A DNA stretch of 64,000 nucleotides from Thermophagus xiamenensis (GCF_900112795.1 NZ_FONA01000011.1:62001-126000), one strand, 5' to 3'; shown: positions 53,015 to 62,621, numbered from the stretch's first letter. Translations and numbers: made by a program. The notes: a model not told the origin generated them from the sequence alone.

Positions 53015-53878
53015 TTATTTCTCTTCCGTTGCGGTTTCTTTAACAGCGGTCTTGTTTTTCCGCACCGGAAAATTCAATTCATGAATAGCATTGGTTGGAC
53101 ACTCTGCAACACATTTCCTGCAAAGCCTGCATTTTTCATCATCGATATAAGCCAGATTATTTTTGATGGTGATGGCATCAAACGGACAAACTTTGGCACA
53201 TTTGCCACAACCGATGCAAGCCACGGAGCAGGCTTTTCTGGCAACAGCTCCTTTTTCTTCATTGACACAGCTGACGAATATTCGTCGGTTTTTGGGCCCT
53301 TTTTTCCGAAGTTCAATAATATTTTTGGGGCAGGCGTCTACACAAGCGCCGCAGGCAACGCAATTGTCTTCGATGACTACCGGGAGTCCGGTTTTTTCAT
53401 CCATGTACATGGCATCGAAGTTACAGGCGTCGACACAGTCGCCCAGCCCATAGCATCCGAAAGAACAGCCTGTTTCACCTCCATAAAGTGCCGATGCTGC
53501 GGCACAGGATGGTGCTCCTTCGTATTGATTAAGGCGCGGGCGGTGCTCGCAAGTTCCGTTACAGCGAACCACCGCAATTTTGGGTTCGCTTTTGGCCACT
53601 TCTTTGCCAAGAATTTGAGCGACCTTGCCCATTACTTCAGCTCCTCCAACCGGACAGTTCAGGTCGGATATGTCGTCGGCTTTTACCAATGCTTCGGCAA
53701 AAGCCCTGCAGCCGGGAAAACCACAACCTCCGCAGTTGGCGGCGGGCAACACTTCTTCTACCTGATCGATACGTGGATCTTCAAAAACTTTAAATTTTTG
53801 GGAAGCCAAATAAAGTATGACCGCTGCCAGTGCACCAAGGCCTGCCAAAGTCAATATGGTTATCAAAACAATACTCAT
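53015..53878 (-). CDS. rnfB: Rnf complex subunit B (ferredoxin-type)
   Basis: 287 residues. One N-terminal membrane helix (about 4-24), an Fe-S domain with CGGCGFPGC, and three further ferredoxin-like motif groups (CVACGACVDACP, CIGCGKCAKVCP, CRLCRKCVAECP) plus CNGTCEHRPRL and CSFGCYGLGDCVDAC. It receives electrons from ferredoxin. It begins 4 bp after rseC. Confidence 0.96.
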   Translation of the reverse strand: MSIVLITILTLAGLGALAAVILYLASQKFKVFEDPRIDQVEEVLPAANCGGCGFPGCRAFAEALVKADDISDLNCPVGGAEVMGKVAQILGKEVAKSEPKIAVVRCNGTCEHRPRLNQYEGAPSCAAASALYGGETGCSFGCYGLGDCVDACNFDAMYMDEKTGLPVVIEDNCVACGACVDACPKNIIELRKKGPKNRRIFVSCVNEEKGAVARKACSVACIGCGKCAKVCPFDAITIKNNLAYIDDEKCRLCRKCVAECPTNAIHELNFPVRKNKTAVKETATEEK

Positions 53879-53882
53879 AACG

Positions 53883-54305
53883 CTAATCCATAGATGGTTT
53901 TATGGTAAATGAAAATGTTTTTAAAAATTTTTTATTGAAAATTTTTATCAGCAAATAGTAAGGGACTAATATGGCTAAGGCTAACAGCCCGGACAGGTTT
54001 TCATCCTTGGTGAGCGAAAAGGTAACGATAAGTGTCCCAAGCATTAGAATAAGCGGGAGAATATAGGCCCACCAGGCAGCCTGAAGGCCCAGTCGGCTTT
54101 CGCCAACAAGGGTTACCCGATCTCCGGCAGAGTAAGTGCGATCGCTGGAAGCATCAATAATCTTTTCCTGAAGGTCGGCCGCGGTACATACTCCTTTGGC
54201 ATGGCATGAAGCACACGCCGATTGGGTTAAAATTCGGACTTTGACATGATCGCCTTCAGTTTGTTCTACGATTCCTTCGTGTTCTATCTGATTTTTACCA
54301 GCCAT
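53883..54305 (-). CDS. rseC: RseC/MucC-like SoxR-reducing system protein
   Basis: 140 residues; Cys cluster ACASCHAKGVC near residue 32, an N-terminal OB-like domain and two membrane helices (about 77-97 and 103-120). RseC-type proteins accompany rnf operons and help reduce SoxR-like sensors in some bacteria; in Bacteroidota the role is unclear. First gene of the rnf transcript, 4 bp from rnfB. Confidence 0.9.
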   Translation of the reverse strand: MAGKNQIEHEGIVEQTEGDHVKVRILTQSACASCHAKGVCTAADLQEKIIDASSDRTYSAGDRVTLVGESRLGLQAAWWAYILPLILMLGTLIVTFSLTKDENLSGLLALAILVPYYLLIKIFNKKFLKTFSFTIKPSMD

Positions 54306-54328
54306 CTAATTTCTCCCCTTAATGGCCA

Positions 54329-54336
54329 CAAATGTA
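54329..54336 (-). promoter_or_regulatory. -7 box of the rseC-rnf operon
   Basis: Read on the - strand TACATTTG, an exact TAnnTTTG, about 24 bp before the rseC start. A -33 TTTG box is not clear. Confidence 0.5.
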
Positions 54337-54482
54337 TATAATTAGGCAGGATTGGCCTTTTAAGGGATCTATTTTTTGTTTAGAACAAATTAAAATAACT
54401 TTTAACAAGTTGTAGTATTGAGTAATAGCAAAGCATGCTTATGCCAATTTAGACATAATTGCATTGACGAAAAATTTCTGTA

Positions 54483-57419
54483 TTATTCACTTCTTGGGTC
54501 GGGACGAAGGGGTAGTGGCGCCATCTTTTCCACTTCAATAGAAGGATATCCGAATTCGCTGACGATTTTTCCCTGAATCAGATATACCCCATTTCCGGCG
54601 AAAGGCCATCGTTTGACTACCTTGGGGAAATGTACGGTGTCGAAAAATTCGCCATCGGGATCCAAAAAAGTTGCGAAATGCATGATTTGCCGCTTGACGG
54701 TTTTGACATATTTAATGGTTACCAGTTGGCCCGTCATTCGAACGCGCCGTCCCACATTGTGTTGCAGGTCACGGGCTAAAAGCTCGCCGCGATATGATGT
54801 TTTTAACATATCGAAAAAGGAACAACTTACAGGAAATCCCAGCAGTTCTATTTCATCGTAGGCGTCTTCGAGCTTTTGTTGTTGAAGCTGGGGCAACCGG
54901 TATTGTTGCGTTGCAGGGTTGAATAATCGGGGTGCTTTCTTTTTCTTTTTTTCTTTGGACAAAAGCAGATGAGCCTCCCACAACAACTGTGGTTTGCTCT
55001 TCCCGGTAAATCGAAATGCTCCCAGCCGGATGAGCAGAAGAAGCTGTTCACGGGTAATGCCGGTACGCGATACAAAATCTTCCAGGCTGTGATAAACGCC
55101 GTTTCTGTTTCGTTCCTTAATGATGGCCAATGCTGTTTTTTGTTCCAGATCGTGCACATGAATAAATCCCAGGTATATATCTTTCCCTGATATTGATGTC
55201 ATATATTGAGATTTATTGACGCAGGGCAGATGAATGATGCCGCCTAATCGTCGGGCTTCGTTAACATAGAGCCATGTGGCGTAAAATCCACCAAAATTAT
55301 TGATTACTGCCACCATGAATTCTAACGGATAGTGTGCTTTAAGGTATAAACTTTGGAAGCTCTCTACGGCATAAGATGCCGAGTGTGCTTTGGAAAAGGA
55401 ATAGCCGGCAAAGGATTCGATTTGTCGCCATACTTCTGCCGTTAGTGCTTTATCGTAACCTCGTTGATGGCAATTAGCAAAAAATTTATCCACGATGGAC
55501 TGAAAGGCTTTTCGGGATCGATATTTGCCACTCATGGCGCGGCGTAGCACGTCCGCATCGGCCAGGTCGAGACCCGCAAAATGGTGACACACTTTGATGA
55601 CATCTTCCTGATAGACCATGATGCCAAAAGTCTCGCTTAGTTGTTCTTTTAATATGGGATGTGCGTACTCAAAGCTGTCGGGGTTATGAAACCGACGGAT
55701 ATATTCGCGCATCATACCTGAACGCGCCACCCCGGGCCGGATAATAGAGCTGGCCGCAACTAATGTCAGGTAATCCCGGCACCGCAGTTTTTTGAGTAGT
55801 CCGCGCATAGCCGGACTTTCGATGTAGAAGCAACCGGTGGTTTCACCCTTCTGGAGTAATTTTTTGATTTTGGTGTCTTTTTTAAAGTCATCGATGCGAT
55901 GAATATCAATATTCTTTCCGTGATTTTGGTATACAATATTGATGCAGTCACGGATATGTCCAATGCCACGCTGTGACAGGATATCAAATTTTTCAAAGCC
56001 GATCTCTTCGGCGGTGTACATATCCCATTGTGTGGTTGAAAACCCTTTGGGCGGCATGTCCAATGCGGTGTAATCGGTGATGGGGGCTTCAGAGATAAGG
56101 ATGCCGCCGGCATGAATAGTCCGCAGGTTAGGGAAGCCGGCCAAACGATGAGCTGTTTTCAGGATCATTTTCCCCAGATTGTCGGGTTCAAATCCCCTGG
56201 GTTGGAGTACTAACTGATCGATTTCTTCCCTGGGTAAGCCATAAATTTTTCCCAGTTCGCGAATGGCTGCCCGTGCCTGAAAAGTGGAGACGGCTCCCAA
56301 TAAAGCGGTGTGTGCCCTGCCATAACGCTTGAAAATATAGTTTTGTACTTCTTCCCGCTCTTTCCAGGAGTAGTCGATATCGAAATCGGGTGGCGAAGAG
56401 CGTTTGGGATTGAGGAAACGTTCAAAATAGAGGTTTAATTCGATGGGGTCCACATCTGTAATTTTCAGACAATAAGCCACTACGCTGTTTGCACCGCTGC
56501 CTCGTCCCACATGATAGAAGCCGTGCGAGAGCGAATATCTGATAATGTCCCATACCATCAGATAGTAGGCTGCGAAGCCCAGTTTGTTGATGATGGATAA
56601 TTCTTTTTCCACACGTTGGCGGGCAACAACATTGTCGGGTCCGTAGCGTTCCTTGAGTCCGTCTGAAGCCAGTTGAGCCAGCAGTTGTTCGTCGTCGTAT
56701 CGGCTGCCGGTGTAAGTTTGTTTGTTTTTGCTGCCTTCAAAGCTGAAATCGAAAGAGAGCTGTTTTAACAGCGTGTTGGTGGTTTTTATGATTTCGGGCC
56801 AATCACTGAAAGCTTTCAGTAATTTCTGATGCGGTACCATCCAGTCGTATGGTGATGCCAGGTCATCGGGGCTTAGTCGGTCGAGCAGAATATTGCGGTC
56901 GATAGCCCTTAGCTGGCGGTGCAGTTCCATATCCTGACGGTTGTTAAAGACCACCGGTTGCCAGATGAGTATCCGTTCCTGGTGGTTACGCCATGGCGAA
57001 GTTAATAATTGTCTGAGTTGAAAATGACGAATGCCGATATATTCATTGTCTTTTAGTTGTTGTGGTGTTTTGTTGCCCCATGGCCATACAATGATGGCAT
57101 CATGGAACGATGGCGGATTGGCAGGTAGGGGTTGTCCTTGTAAACGGTAATGACTTAAAAAACGATTTAATTCACCAAATCCTTTAAAGTTTTTGGCGAT
57201 GCCGGTATAGAGCCACTGGCTGTTGTTGCGAAATTCGATACCGACAAGTGGTGTGATCTTGTTTTGTTGACAGGCTTTTACAAATTCAAATATTCCGGTG
57301 GTGTTGTTAATATCGGTGAGAATAAGTACATCGATTCCCTGTTTGGCAGCTGTGGCTGCCAGCTCTTCGGGTGAAAGGGTTCCGAAACGAAGACTGTAAT
57401 ATGATTTGCCTGCGATCAT
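54483..57419 (-). CDS. Short DNA polymerase III alpha subunit (DnaE), translesion type
   Basis: 978 residues, shorter than replicative DnaE (about 1,150-1,250). The polymerase active site is intact (PPDFDIDYSW; HVGRGSGANSVVAYCL; YQEDVIKV) and an OB fold lies at the C-terminus (VRMTGQLVTIKYVKT). The N-terminal PHP domain is degenerate: where replicative DnaE has HxHxxYS this one reads AGKSYYS, and TDHGN is TDINN; metal binding is probably lost. It starts 8 bp after dinB, so the two form one operon. I take it as the accessory error-prone copy acting with DinB, as DnaE2 does with ImuB. A separate replicative dnaE should exist elsewhere. Confidence 0.88.
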   Translation of the reverse strand: MIAGKSYYSLRFGTLSPEELAATAAKQGIDVLILTDINNTTGIFEFVKACQQNKITPLVGIEFRNNSQWLYTGIAKNFKGFGELNRFLSHYRLQGQPLPANPPSFHDAIIVWPWGNKTPQQLKDNEYIGIRHFQLRQLLTSPWRNHQERILIWQPVVFNNRQDMELHRQLRAIDRNILLDRLSPDDLASPYDWMVPHQKLLKAFSDWPEIIKTTNTLLKQLSFDFSFEGSKNKQTYTGSRYDDEQLLAQLASDGLKERYGPDNVVARQRVEKELSIINKLGFAAYYLMVWDIIRYSLSHGFYHVGRGSGANSVVAYCLKITDVDPIELNLYFERFLNPKRSSPPDFDIDYSWKEREEVQNYIFKRYGRAHTALLGAVSTFQARAAIRELGKIYGLPREEIDQLVLQPRGFEPDNLGKMILKTAHRLAGFPNLRTIHAGGILISEAPITDYTALDMPPKGFSTTQWDMYTAEEIGFEKFDILSQRGIGHIRDCINIVYQNHGKNIDIHRIDDFKKDTKIKKLLQKGETTGCFYIESPAMRGLLKKLRCRDYLTLVAASSIIRPGVARSGMMREYIRRFHNPDSFEYAHPILKEQLSETFGIMVYQEDVIKVCHHFAGLDLADADVLRRAMSGKYRSRKAFQSIVDKFFANCHQRGYDKALTAEVWRQIESFAGYSFSKAHSASYAVESFQSLYLKAHYPLEFMVAVINNFGGFYATWLYVNEARRLGGIIHLPCVNKSQYMTSISGKDIYLGFIHVHDLEQKTALAIIKERNRNGVYHSLEDFVSRTGITREQLLLLIRLGAFRFTGKSKPQLLWEAHLLLSKEKKKKKAPRLFNPATQQYRLPQLQQQKLEDAYDEIELLGFPVSCSFFDMLKTSYRGELLARDLQHNVGRRVRMTGQLVTIKYVKTVKRQIMHFATFLDPDGEFFDTVHFPKVVKRWPFAGNGVYLIQGKIVSEFGYPSIEVEKMAPLPLRPDPRSE

Positions 57420-57427
57420 TTGTTGGT

Positions 57428-58570
57428 TTATACAGCTCTTCCTACTGCGCCGGCACCAAACCGGTGTCGTACGTTGTCGAGTGCGCGATAAAGTTGTACC
57501 TGACGTGGTGTGTCTTCAAATAAATTGAGTTGCGGAGCACCGCTGACAAGGTGGGATAGTCGGACACCAACGAGCCGCACCATTACTCTGCGTGTATAAA
57601 GGCGGGTTAGCAGCTCTTTGGCGACAGGGATGAGAAGATGATCAAAAGATGTGTAGGGTATCGTTTTTTGGAGTGTTCGGGTTTCAAAATCACTGTATTT
57701 AATTTTTACGGATATGCATCCGGTGAGCTTTTCTGCTGCCCGAAGTTGATAAGCCAATTTCTCGGTCATTTTTACCACATGGGCCATTAGCATTCTTATG
57801 TCTCCCGTATCTTGTTCAAAGGTACGTTCACTGCTTATGGATTTTTTTTCGGAATAGGGGACAACAGGTGTGGTATCAATTCCGTTGGCTCTACGCCAAA
57901 TCTCTATTCCGTTTTTGCCAAGGGCATGGTACAACATTTCGGCAGGCATCTCTGCCAACGTTTTGATGCGATCAATTCCCATCGAACGCAGCAACTTGTA
58001 GGTTGATGGTCCAATCATGGGTATTTTGCGGATGGAGAGTGGCCATAAGAAGGGACGTACTTCGTTGTGACCAACTTGTTTTTCCCCATTGGGTTTGGCT
58101 TCTCCGGTAGCTATTTTGGAGACGGTTTTATTAATCGAAAGGCCAAAAGATATTGGCAGACCTGTCTCTTTTATAATTCTGTGCCGTAACTCGCGGCTCC
58201 ATTTCAGACATCCGAAAAAACGATCCATCCCGGTAAGGTCGAGGTAATGTTCATCGATCGATGCTTTCTCATATAATGGGGCCGATTCCTCAATGATTTG
58301 GGTTACCAGGCGTGAATAACGGCTGTATACTTCCATGTCGCCGCGAATATAATAGGCATGAGGACATAGGCGACGGGCCAATTTCATAGGCATAGCCGAA
58401 TGCACTCCAAAACTGCGGGCTTCGTAGCTGCAGGCGGCTACCACCCCCCGGTCTGACATGCCGCCTACAATGACCGGAACTCCCTGAAGACGCTTGTTAA
58501 GCAAACGCTCTACCGAAACAAAAAAAGAGTCCAAATCAAAATGAACAATGTGCCTATTATTAATGTCCAT
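57428..58570 (-). CDS. dinB: DNA polymerase IV (Y-family)
   Basis: 380 residues with the catalytic acids in HFDLDSFFVSVE (Asp12) and KASIDEHYLDLT (Asp and Glu of SIDE); HhH finger and little-finger domain follow (about 175-345). It is thus an active Y-family polymerase, unlike ImuB. The usual C-terminal beta-clamp motif is plausible near LNLFEDTPRQ (QLNLF). It copies damaged DNA. First gene of the dinB-dnaE pair. Confidence 0.94.
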   Translation of the reverse strand: MDINNRHIVHFDLDSFFVSVERLLNKRLQGVPVIVGGMSDRGVVAACSYEARSFGVHSAMPMKLARRLCPHAYYIRGDMEVYSRYSRLVTQIIEESAPLYEKASIDEHYLDLTGMDRFFGCLKWSRELRHRIIKETGLPISFGLSINKTVSKIATGEAKPNGEKQVGHNEVRPFLWPLSIRKIPMIGPSTYKLLRSMGIDRIKTLAEMPAEMLYHALGKNGIEIWRRANGIDTTPVVPYSEKKSISSERTFEQDTGDIRMLMAHVVKMTEKLAYQLRAAEKLTGCISVKIKYSDFETRTLQKTIPYTSFDHLLIPVAKELLTRLYTRRVMVRLVGVRLSHLVSGAPQLNLFEDTPRQVQLYRALDNVRHRFGAGAVGRAV

Positions 58571-58856
58571 GCTTTAAAATGATTATTAATTAATCTTTTT
58601 TGAGACTACAATTTAAGCATAAAAAATAAAAAATGGAACGTGAATGGGATTGTTTATTCAAAAAAAAGTATGTTTAAGATTTGATCAGCCGTGAGAATTG
58701 CATTAGGTCAATGTGTTAAATGAATACTATTTGGTTAGAAGTAATTGAGAAATGTATGTTGTAGTTGTTAATTCGTAAATTCTTTTAAGTTTCTATGGGG
58801 AATAGGGTGCGATGACTTCAAAAAAATGCGACTTTTGTGGTGCTAATATTATTGAG

Positions 58857-60143
58857 ATGACGTATCAGGAAACCATTCAGTACTTATTTGAGCAGCTTCC
58901 GATGTATCAGCGTACCGGGAAAGCTGCATATAAGAGCGGTTTGGAAAATACTTATGCACTTGATCGCCATTTTGGCCATCCTCACCGTAAGTATAAAACC
59001 ATTCATGTTGCAGGGACCAACGGCAAAGGTAGTGTTTCACATCTGTTAGCTTCTGTTTTGCAAAGTGCAGGATATCGGACCGGGCTCTATACTTCGCCGC
59101 ATTTGCTTGATTTCAGAGAGCGTATCCGTGTTAATGGGCAAATGATTTCGGAGCAGGCTGTGACCGACTTTGTTGAAGGAAACAGAGCGATTATTGATCG
59201 GCTTCATCCATCTTTTTTTGAGATGACAGTAGCAATGGCATTCGATTATTTTGCGCATCAGAAGATTGATGTGGCGGTGGTTGAAGTAGGGCTTGGCGGC
59301 CGGCTGGACTCTACTAACATTATTATGCCCGATTTGTCGGTAATTACCAATATCGGCCTGGACCATACTATGTTTTTGGGGCATACGCTTTCGGCCATAG
59401 CACGAGAAAAAGCCGGGATTATCAAAGAAGAGGTGCCGGTTGTAATAGGACGTTATCAGGCCGAGACAGCCACTGTTTTTAATCAGGTGGCTTTAGAACA
59501 GACCGCTCCGATTTATTATGCACAGCAAATGTTTAAAATAGAGAAGGTAGAACGGGATGATGCTTTTCAGAGGGTGCATGTGGTTTCGGATAATTTTTCA
59601 GGAATGTTTTACTTGCCTTTGCCGGGAATTTATCAGCAGGAGAATTTGTTGACGGTTTTAACATCGGTGATGTTACTGAGAAAGAAGGGCTATGCCATTG
59701 GCGATGACGCGCTTTATAGGGGGGTTGAAAAAGTGTTGGAACAAACCGGGCTGGCAGGTCGGTGGCAAATTATATCGCGTTGTCCGATGACGATATGCGA
59801 TACGGGTCATAATGCCGATGGAATAGAGCGGGTGGTGGCCCAACTGAAACATACGTCGCATGAAACAATGCATATTGTTTGGGGGATGGTTAACGATAAA
59901 GATATTTGTAACATTTTAAAGTTACTTCCCAAAGATGCCTGTTACTATTTTACGCGGGCATCAATTCCCCGGGCATTGGATGAAAAGAAGCTGGGAGAGG
60001 AGGCTGCAAAGGTGGGGTTACAGGGAAAAACTTATCCAAATGTGCAGGTGGCGATAACCGCTGCTAAAAAAAATGCAACGGATAAAGATTTGATTTTCAT
60101 AGGAGGAAGTACCTTTGTGGTAGCTGAAGCTCTTGAAAAATGA
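58857..60143 (+). CDS. folC: Folylpolyglutamate/dihydrofolate synthase
   Basis: Start at ATG 58857 gives 428 residues in the usual register (MTYQETIQYLFEQLPMYQ); an ATG at 58812 would add 15 residues (with CDFC) not typical of the family. Mur-ligase-like ATPase: HVAGTNGKGSVSHLLASVL, YTSPHLLDFRERI, EVGLGGRLDSTN, GLDHTMFLG and the C-terminal CDTGHNADG. It adds glutamate to folates. It is a single gene. Confidence 0.93.
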   Translation: MTYQETIQYLFEQLPMYQRTGKAAYKSGLENTYALDRHFGHPHRKYKTIHVAGTNGKGSVSHLLASVLQSAGYRTGLYTSPHLLDFRERIRVNGQMISEQAVTDFVEGNRAIIDRLHPSFFEMTVAMAFDYFAHQKIDVAVVEVGLGGRLDSTNIIMPDLSVITNIGLDHTMFLGHTLSAIAREKAGIIKEEVPVVIGRYQAETATVFNQVALEQTAPIYYAQQMFKIEKVERDDAFQRVHVVSDNFSGMFYLPLPGIYQQENLLTVLTSVMLLRKKGYAIGDDALYRGVEKVLEQTGLAGRWQIISRCPMTICDTGHNADGIERVVAQLKHTSHETMHIVWGMVNDKDICNILKLLPKDACYYFTRASIPRALDEKKLGEEAAKVGLQGKTYPNVQVAITAAKKNATDKDLIFIGGSTFVVAEALEK

Positions 60144-60151
60144 ATTTTTTG

Positions 60152-60183
60152 TTTGGTGATTGAGAAAAACTCTTCTATCTTTG
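60152..60183 (+). promoter_or_regulatory. Consensus Bacteroidota promoter of the tRNA genes
   Basis: TTTG (60152-60155), 20-bp spacer, TATCTTTG (60176-60183). It is the best match in the window and starts transcription about 13 bp before the first tRNA. Confidence 0.8.
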
Positions 60184-60202
60184 CATCGCTTTTGAGAAAA
60201 GA

Positions 60203-60280
60203 GGGCGATTAGCTCAGTTGGTTCAGAGCACCTGCCTTACAAGCAGGGGGTCAATGGTTCGAATCCATTATCGCCCACCA
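60203..60280 (+). tRNA. tRNA-Val, anticodon TAC (copy 1)
   Basis: Acceptor GGGCGAT pairs with ATCGCCC; D arm GCTCAGTTGGTTCAGAGC; anticodon arm CCTGC-CTTACAA-GCAGG with TAC; T arm with TTCGAAT. Discriminator A, and CCA is encoded (60278-60280). Anticodon TAC reads valine codons. Confidence 0.98.
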
Positions 60281-60311
60281 CTCGTATAACATAATCTACT
60301 TTTTCTCAAAA

Positions 60312-60386
60312 GGGCGATTAGCTCAGCTGGTTCAGAGCACCTGCCTTACAAGCAGGGGGTCAATGGTTCGAATCCATTATCGCCCA
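60312..60386 (+). tRNA. tRNA-Val, anticodon TAC (copy 2)
   Basis: Identical to copy 1 except one base in the D loop (CAGCTGG). The sequence after the discriminator A is CCT, so the terminal CCA is not fully encoded and must be added by the CCA enzyme. Same transcript as copy 1, 31 bp downstream. Confidence 0.98.
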
Positions 60387-60395
60387 CCTAATTAC

Positions 60396-60422
60396 AGGAC
60401 CTTTTAAAGGTCCTTTTTTTTT
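60396..60422 (+). terminator. Terminator of the tRNA-Val operon
   Basis: AGGACCTTTTAAAGGTCCT followed by a long T-run; a perfect 8-9-bp stem. Confidence 0.92.
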
Positions 60423-60480
60423 GTTTAGTGTTGAAGTTTTTTTTTATTGACGATTTTCTTCGTCAGTTAAAAACTTCATT

Positions 60481-60488
60481 TAAATTTG
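60481..60488 (+). promoter_or_regulatory. -7 box upstream of rex
   Basis: TAAATTTG fits TAnnTTTG, 30 bp before ATG 60518. It also shows that the longer rex frame (from 60428) cannot be fully transcribed from here. No sure -33 box. Confidence 0.5.
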
Positions 60489-60517
60489 TATGTTACAACC
60501 AGATTAAAAAAGTCTGC

Positions 60518-61180
60518 ATGGAAGAAGGAAGTAACAAAAAAAGAAGTTTTACCGTGCCGGAGCCTGCATTACGTCGAATGCCGTGTTATCTGGCTTATCT
60601 GAAAATAGCTTCCCGTAAGGGAGAAAAATACATTTCGTCTACTAACATTGCCGGGGATATGGGGGTTGATCCTACTCAGGTGACCAAAGATCTTTCCTAT
60701 ACGGGTATTTCCGGAAAAACTCGTGTCGGCTATGAAGTGGAACCCTTAATTGATGCCTTGGAAGATTTCCTGGGCTTCAGGAAAGTGGACAATGCTTTTT
60801 TGTTTGGTGCCGGAAGTCTGGGACGAGCCCTTTTGCATGACCATGGTTTAAAACAGTACGGATTGAATGTGGTCAAGGCATTTGATATAGACCCGGCCGT
60901 TGTAGGACGCGAAATTGTTGGAGTTCCGATTCATCATATCGATGATTTTAAACTGATGCGGGAAGAGGGTGTGGAAATTGGTATATTGACCGTACCCACC
61001 GAGAGTGCTCAACAGGTTTCCAATTTGATGGTCGAGGGCGGCATTCGTGCCATCTGGAATTTTACTCCTGTCCGCATTAAAACACCGGACGATGTTGTGG
61101 TTCAGAATACTTCCTTATATGCTCATCTGGCGGTTATGTTTAACCGTTTGTATGAAATAAAACAAGAGAAGAAATTCTGA
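60518..61180 (+). CDS. rex: Redox-sensing transcriptional repressor Rex
   Basis: 220 residues from ATG 60518 (MEEGSNKKRSFTVPEPALRRM). A winged helix (about 10-80, SSTNIAGDMGVDPTQVTKDLSY) is followed by a Rossmann NADH-binding domain (FLFGAGSLGRALL). Rex leaves DNA when NADH is high, switching on fermentative and redox genes; Rnf in this window is a likely target by theme, but no Rex site was found before rseC by eye. Slightly longer N-terminus than Gram-positive Rex. Confidence 0.94.
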   Translation: MEEGSNKKRSFTVPEPALRRMPCYLAYLKIASRKGEKYISSTNIAGDMGVDPTQVTKDLSYTGISGKTRVGYEVEPLIDALEDFLGFRKVDNAFLFGAGSLGRALLHDHGLKQYGLNVVKAFDIDPAVVGREIVGVPIHHIDDFKLMREEGVEIGILTVPTESAQQVSNLMVEGGIRAIWNFTPVRIKTPDDVVVQNTSLYAHLAVMFNRLYEIKQEKKF

Positions 61181-61259
61181 AACCGGTTCAGGGTATCGGA
61201 TCTATTGTATCCTTTGTTCTTGTATCTTATATCTAATAATCTCTAATAATCTTTTATTT

Positions 61260-62621
61260 TTAAAAGGTTAAAGAGAATCTGGTTTCTACTCCCGGCTTGG
61301 AGTAGGCATTAATGCTTCCGCCGTGTAAGCGCATTATTTGCCGTGAAAGACTCAGACCGATTCCCGAACCTTGTGGTTTGGTGGTGAAAAACGGGATGAA
61401 AATTTTGTCCAACACGTCGGGCAGGATCCCTTTTCCATTGTCGATGACTTGTATGGTAATGCGACCGCTTTGGTTAAGGAATGCCATGATGTCGATTTGT
61501 GGGTTTTCACGCCCTTCGAGGGCATGAATGGCATTTTTTAGAAGATTGATCAGTACTTGTTCAATGAGGTGTTCGTCGGCTGACAGCTCCAGGGATTCAG
61601 GCTCTACAATGACTCTGCATGTGATGCCTTTTTCGTGAATCTCTTTTTCGTGCAGTTCCCGTATATTGTTAAGTAATCGGGATACTTTGAAGATGGTAAA
61701 ATTGGGTGTCGGAATGCGGGTTAAATTGCGATAAGTATTTACAAAGTGTAGCAGTCCGTCGGTGCGTTTGTGTATGGTTTGTATGGCTTGTTCTACCTCT
61801 TTCAGCGATTCGGTTTCTTCCTTTCCTATGTTCAGCGCTTCGAAAGAGTTTATGATATTGTGCATTAATTCCTGAATGGTAGATGAAAGAGAAGATATAG
61901 GAGTAATGGAGTTCATAATTTCGTGGGTGAGTACACGTATCAGTTTTTGCCACGATTCCATCTCTTTTTCGTCCAGTTCCTGTTGAATATTTTTGATGGA
62001 AACCAGCATAATGGCCCGATTATGGATGCGAAACTCCGTAGCATAAATTGCCAGCTGAAGAAGGTCGTCTTTTTGGCGAACCCTTACCAGAATATTTTCG
62101 CCGTGTTTAATTGTAAGAAGTTTTTGAACAATTTCGGGGCTGAATTCGCGTAATCCTTGTATGTTGTGAAGCGTTCGTACCTGGAATAGTTTTTTTGTGG
62201 CGTTGTTGATTAGTTCAACTTGTCCGTCTTTCTGAAAAGCGATAAGAGCTATGCCAATGTGTTGAATAACGGTTTGAAGGTAGAAATAGTTTTCTTCTTT
62301 TTCGGCTCTTACGGCCTGAAAGTCTTGAATTACCTCGTTGAAAGATTTTTTAAGCTTATCGAACGAAGAGTCTAAACTTTCTACCTGGAATGTGCGTGTG
62401 AAATCGGAATAGCGGATAGACTCGAGAAAGTTATTCAGCACCCGGTTTGTGCGATCCACATAAAAAATCATGGCCACTATTTGAAATACAATAAGCAATC
62501 CTACCAGTATTAAGGTCATGGTGAGGTTGGTATTGTACCAAAGGAAAGAAAATCCGAATATGGTAGCTGTAAGCAGGATGGTGCGTGTGATGTAGTTGAT
62601 TCTGAAATTATTAAAGCCCAT
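61260..62621 (-). CDS. Membrane histidine kinase, NtrY/AtoS-like
   Basis: 453 residues: two membrane helices (about 12-30 and 35-54), a linker, a PAS-like domain (about 110-215), the HisKA H-box LTHEIMNSITP (His233) and an HATPase domain with N, G1 and G2 boxes (LINLLKNAIHAL, DNGKGILPDVLDKIF, GSGIGLSLSRQI). It overlaps the response regulator by 11 bp. The small outside loop between the helices suggests it senses at the membrane or inside. Confidence 0.93.
   Translation of the reverse strand: MGFNNFRINYITRTILLTATIFGFSFLWYNTNLTMTLILVGLLIVFQIVAMIFYVDRTNRVLNNFLESIRYSDFTRTFQVESLDSSFDKLKKSFNEVIQDFQAVRAEKEENYFYLQTVIQHIGIALIAFQKDGQVELINNATKKLFQVRTLHNIQGLREFSPEIVQKLLTIKHGENILVRVRQKDDLLQLAIYATEFRIHNRAIMLVSIKNIQQELDEKEMESWQKLIRVLTHEIMNSITPISSLSSTIQELMHNIINSFEALNIGKEETESLKEVEQAIQTIHKRTDGLLHFVNTYRNLTRIPTPNFTIFKVSRLLNNIRELHEKEIHEKGITCRVIVEPESLELSADEHLIEQVLINLLKNAIHALEGRENPQIDIMAFLNQSGRITIQVIDNGKGILPDVLDKIFIPFFTTKPQGSGIGLSLSRQIMRLHGGSINAYSKPGVETRFSLTF

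Noticed and set aside
53081-53893. 270-residue + strand frame opposite rnfB
   Set aside because: It is the mirror of the Cys- and Gly-rich rnfB coding sequence; rnfB is certain by its ferredoxin motifs.
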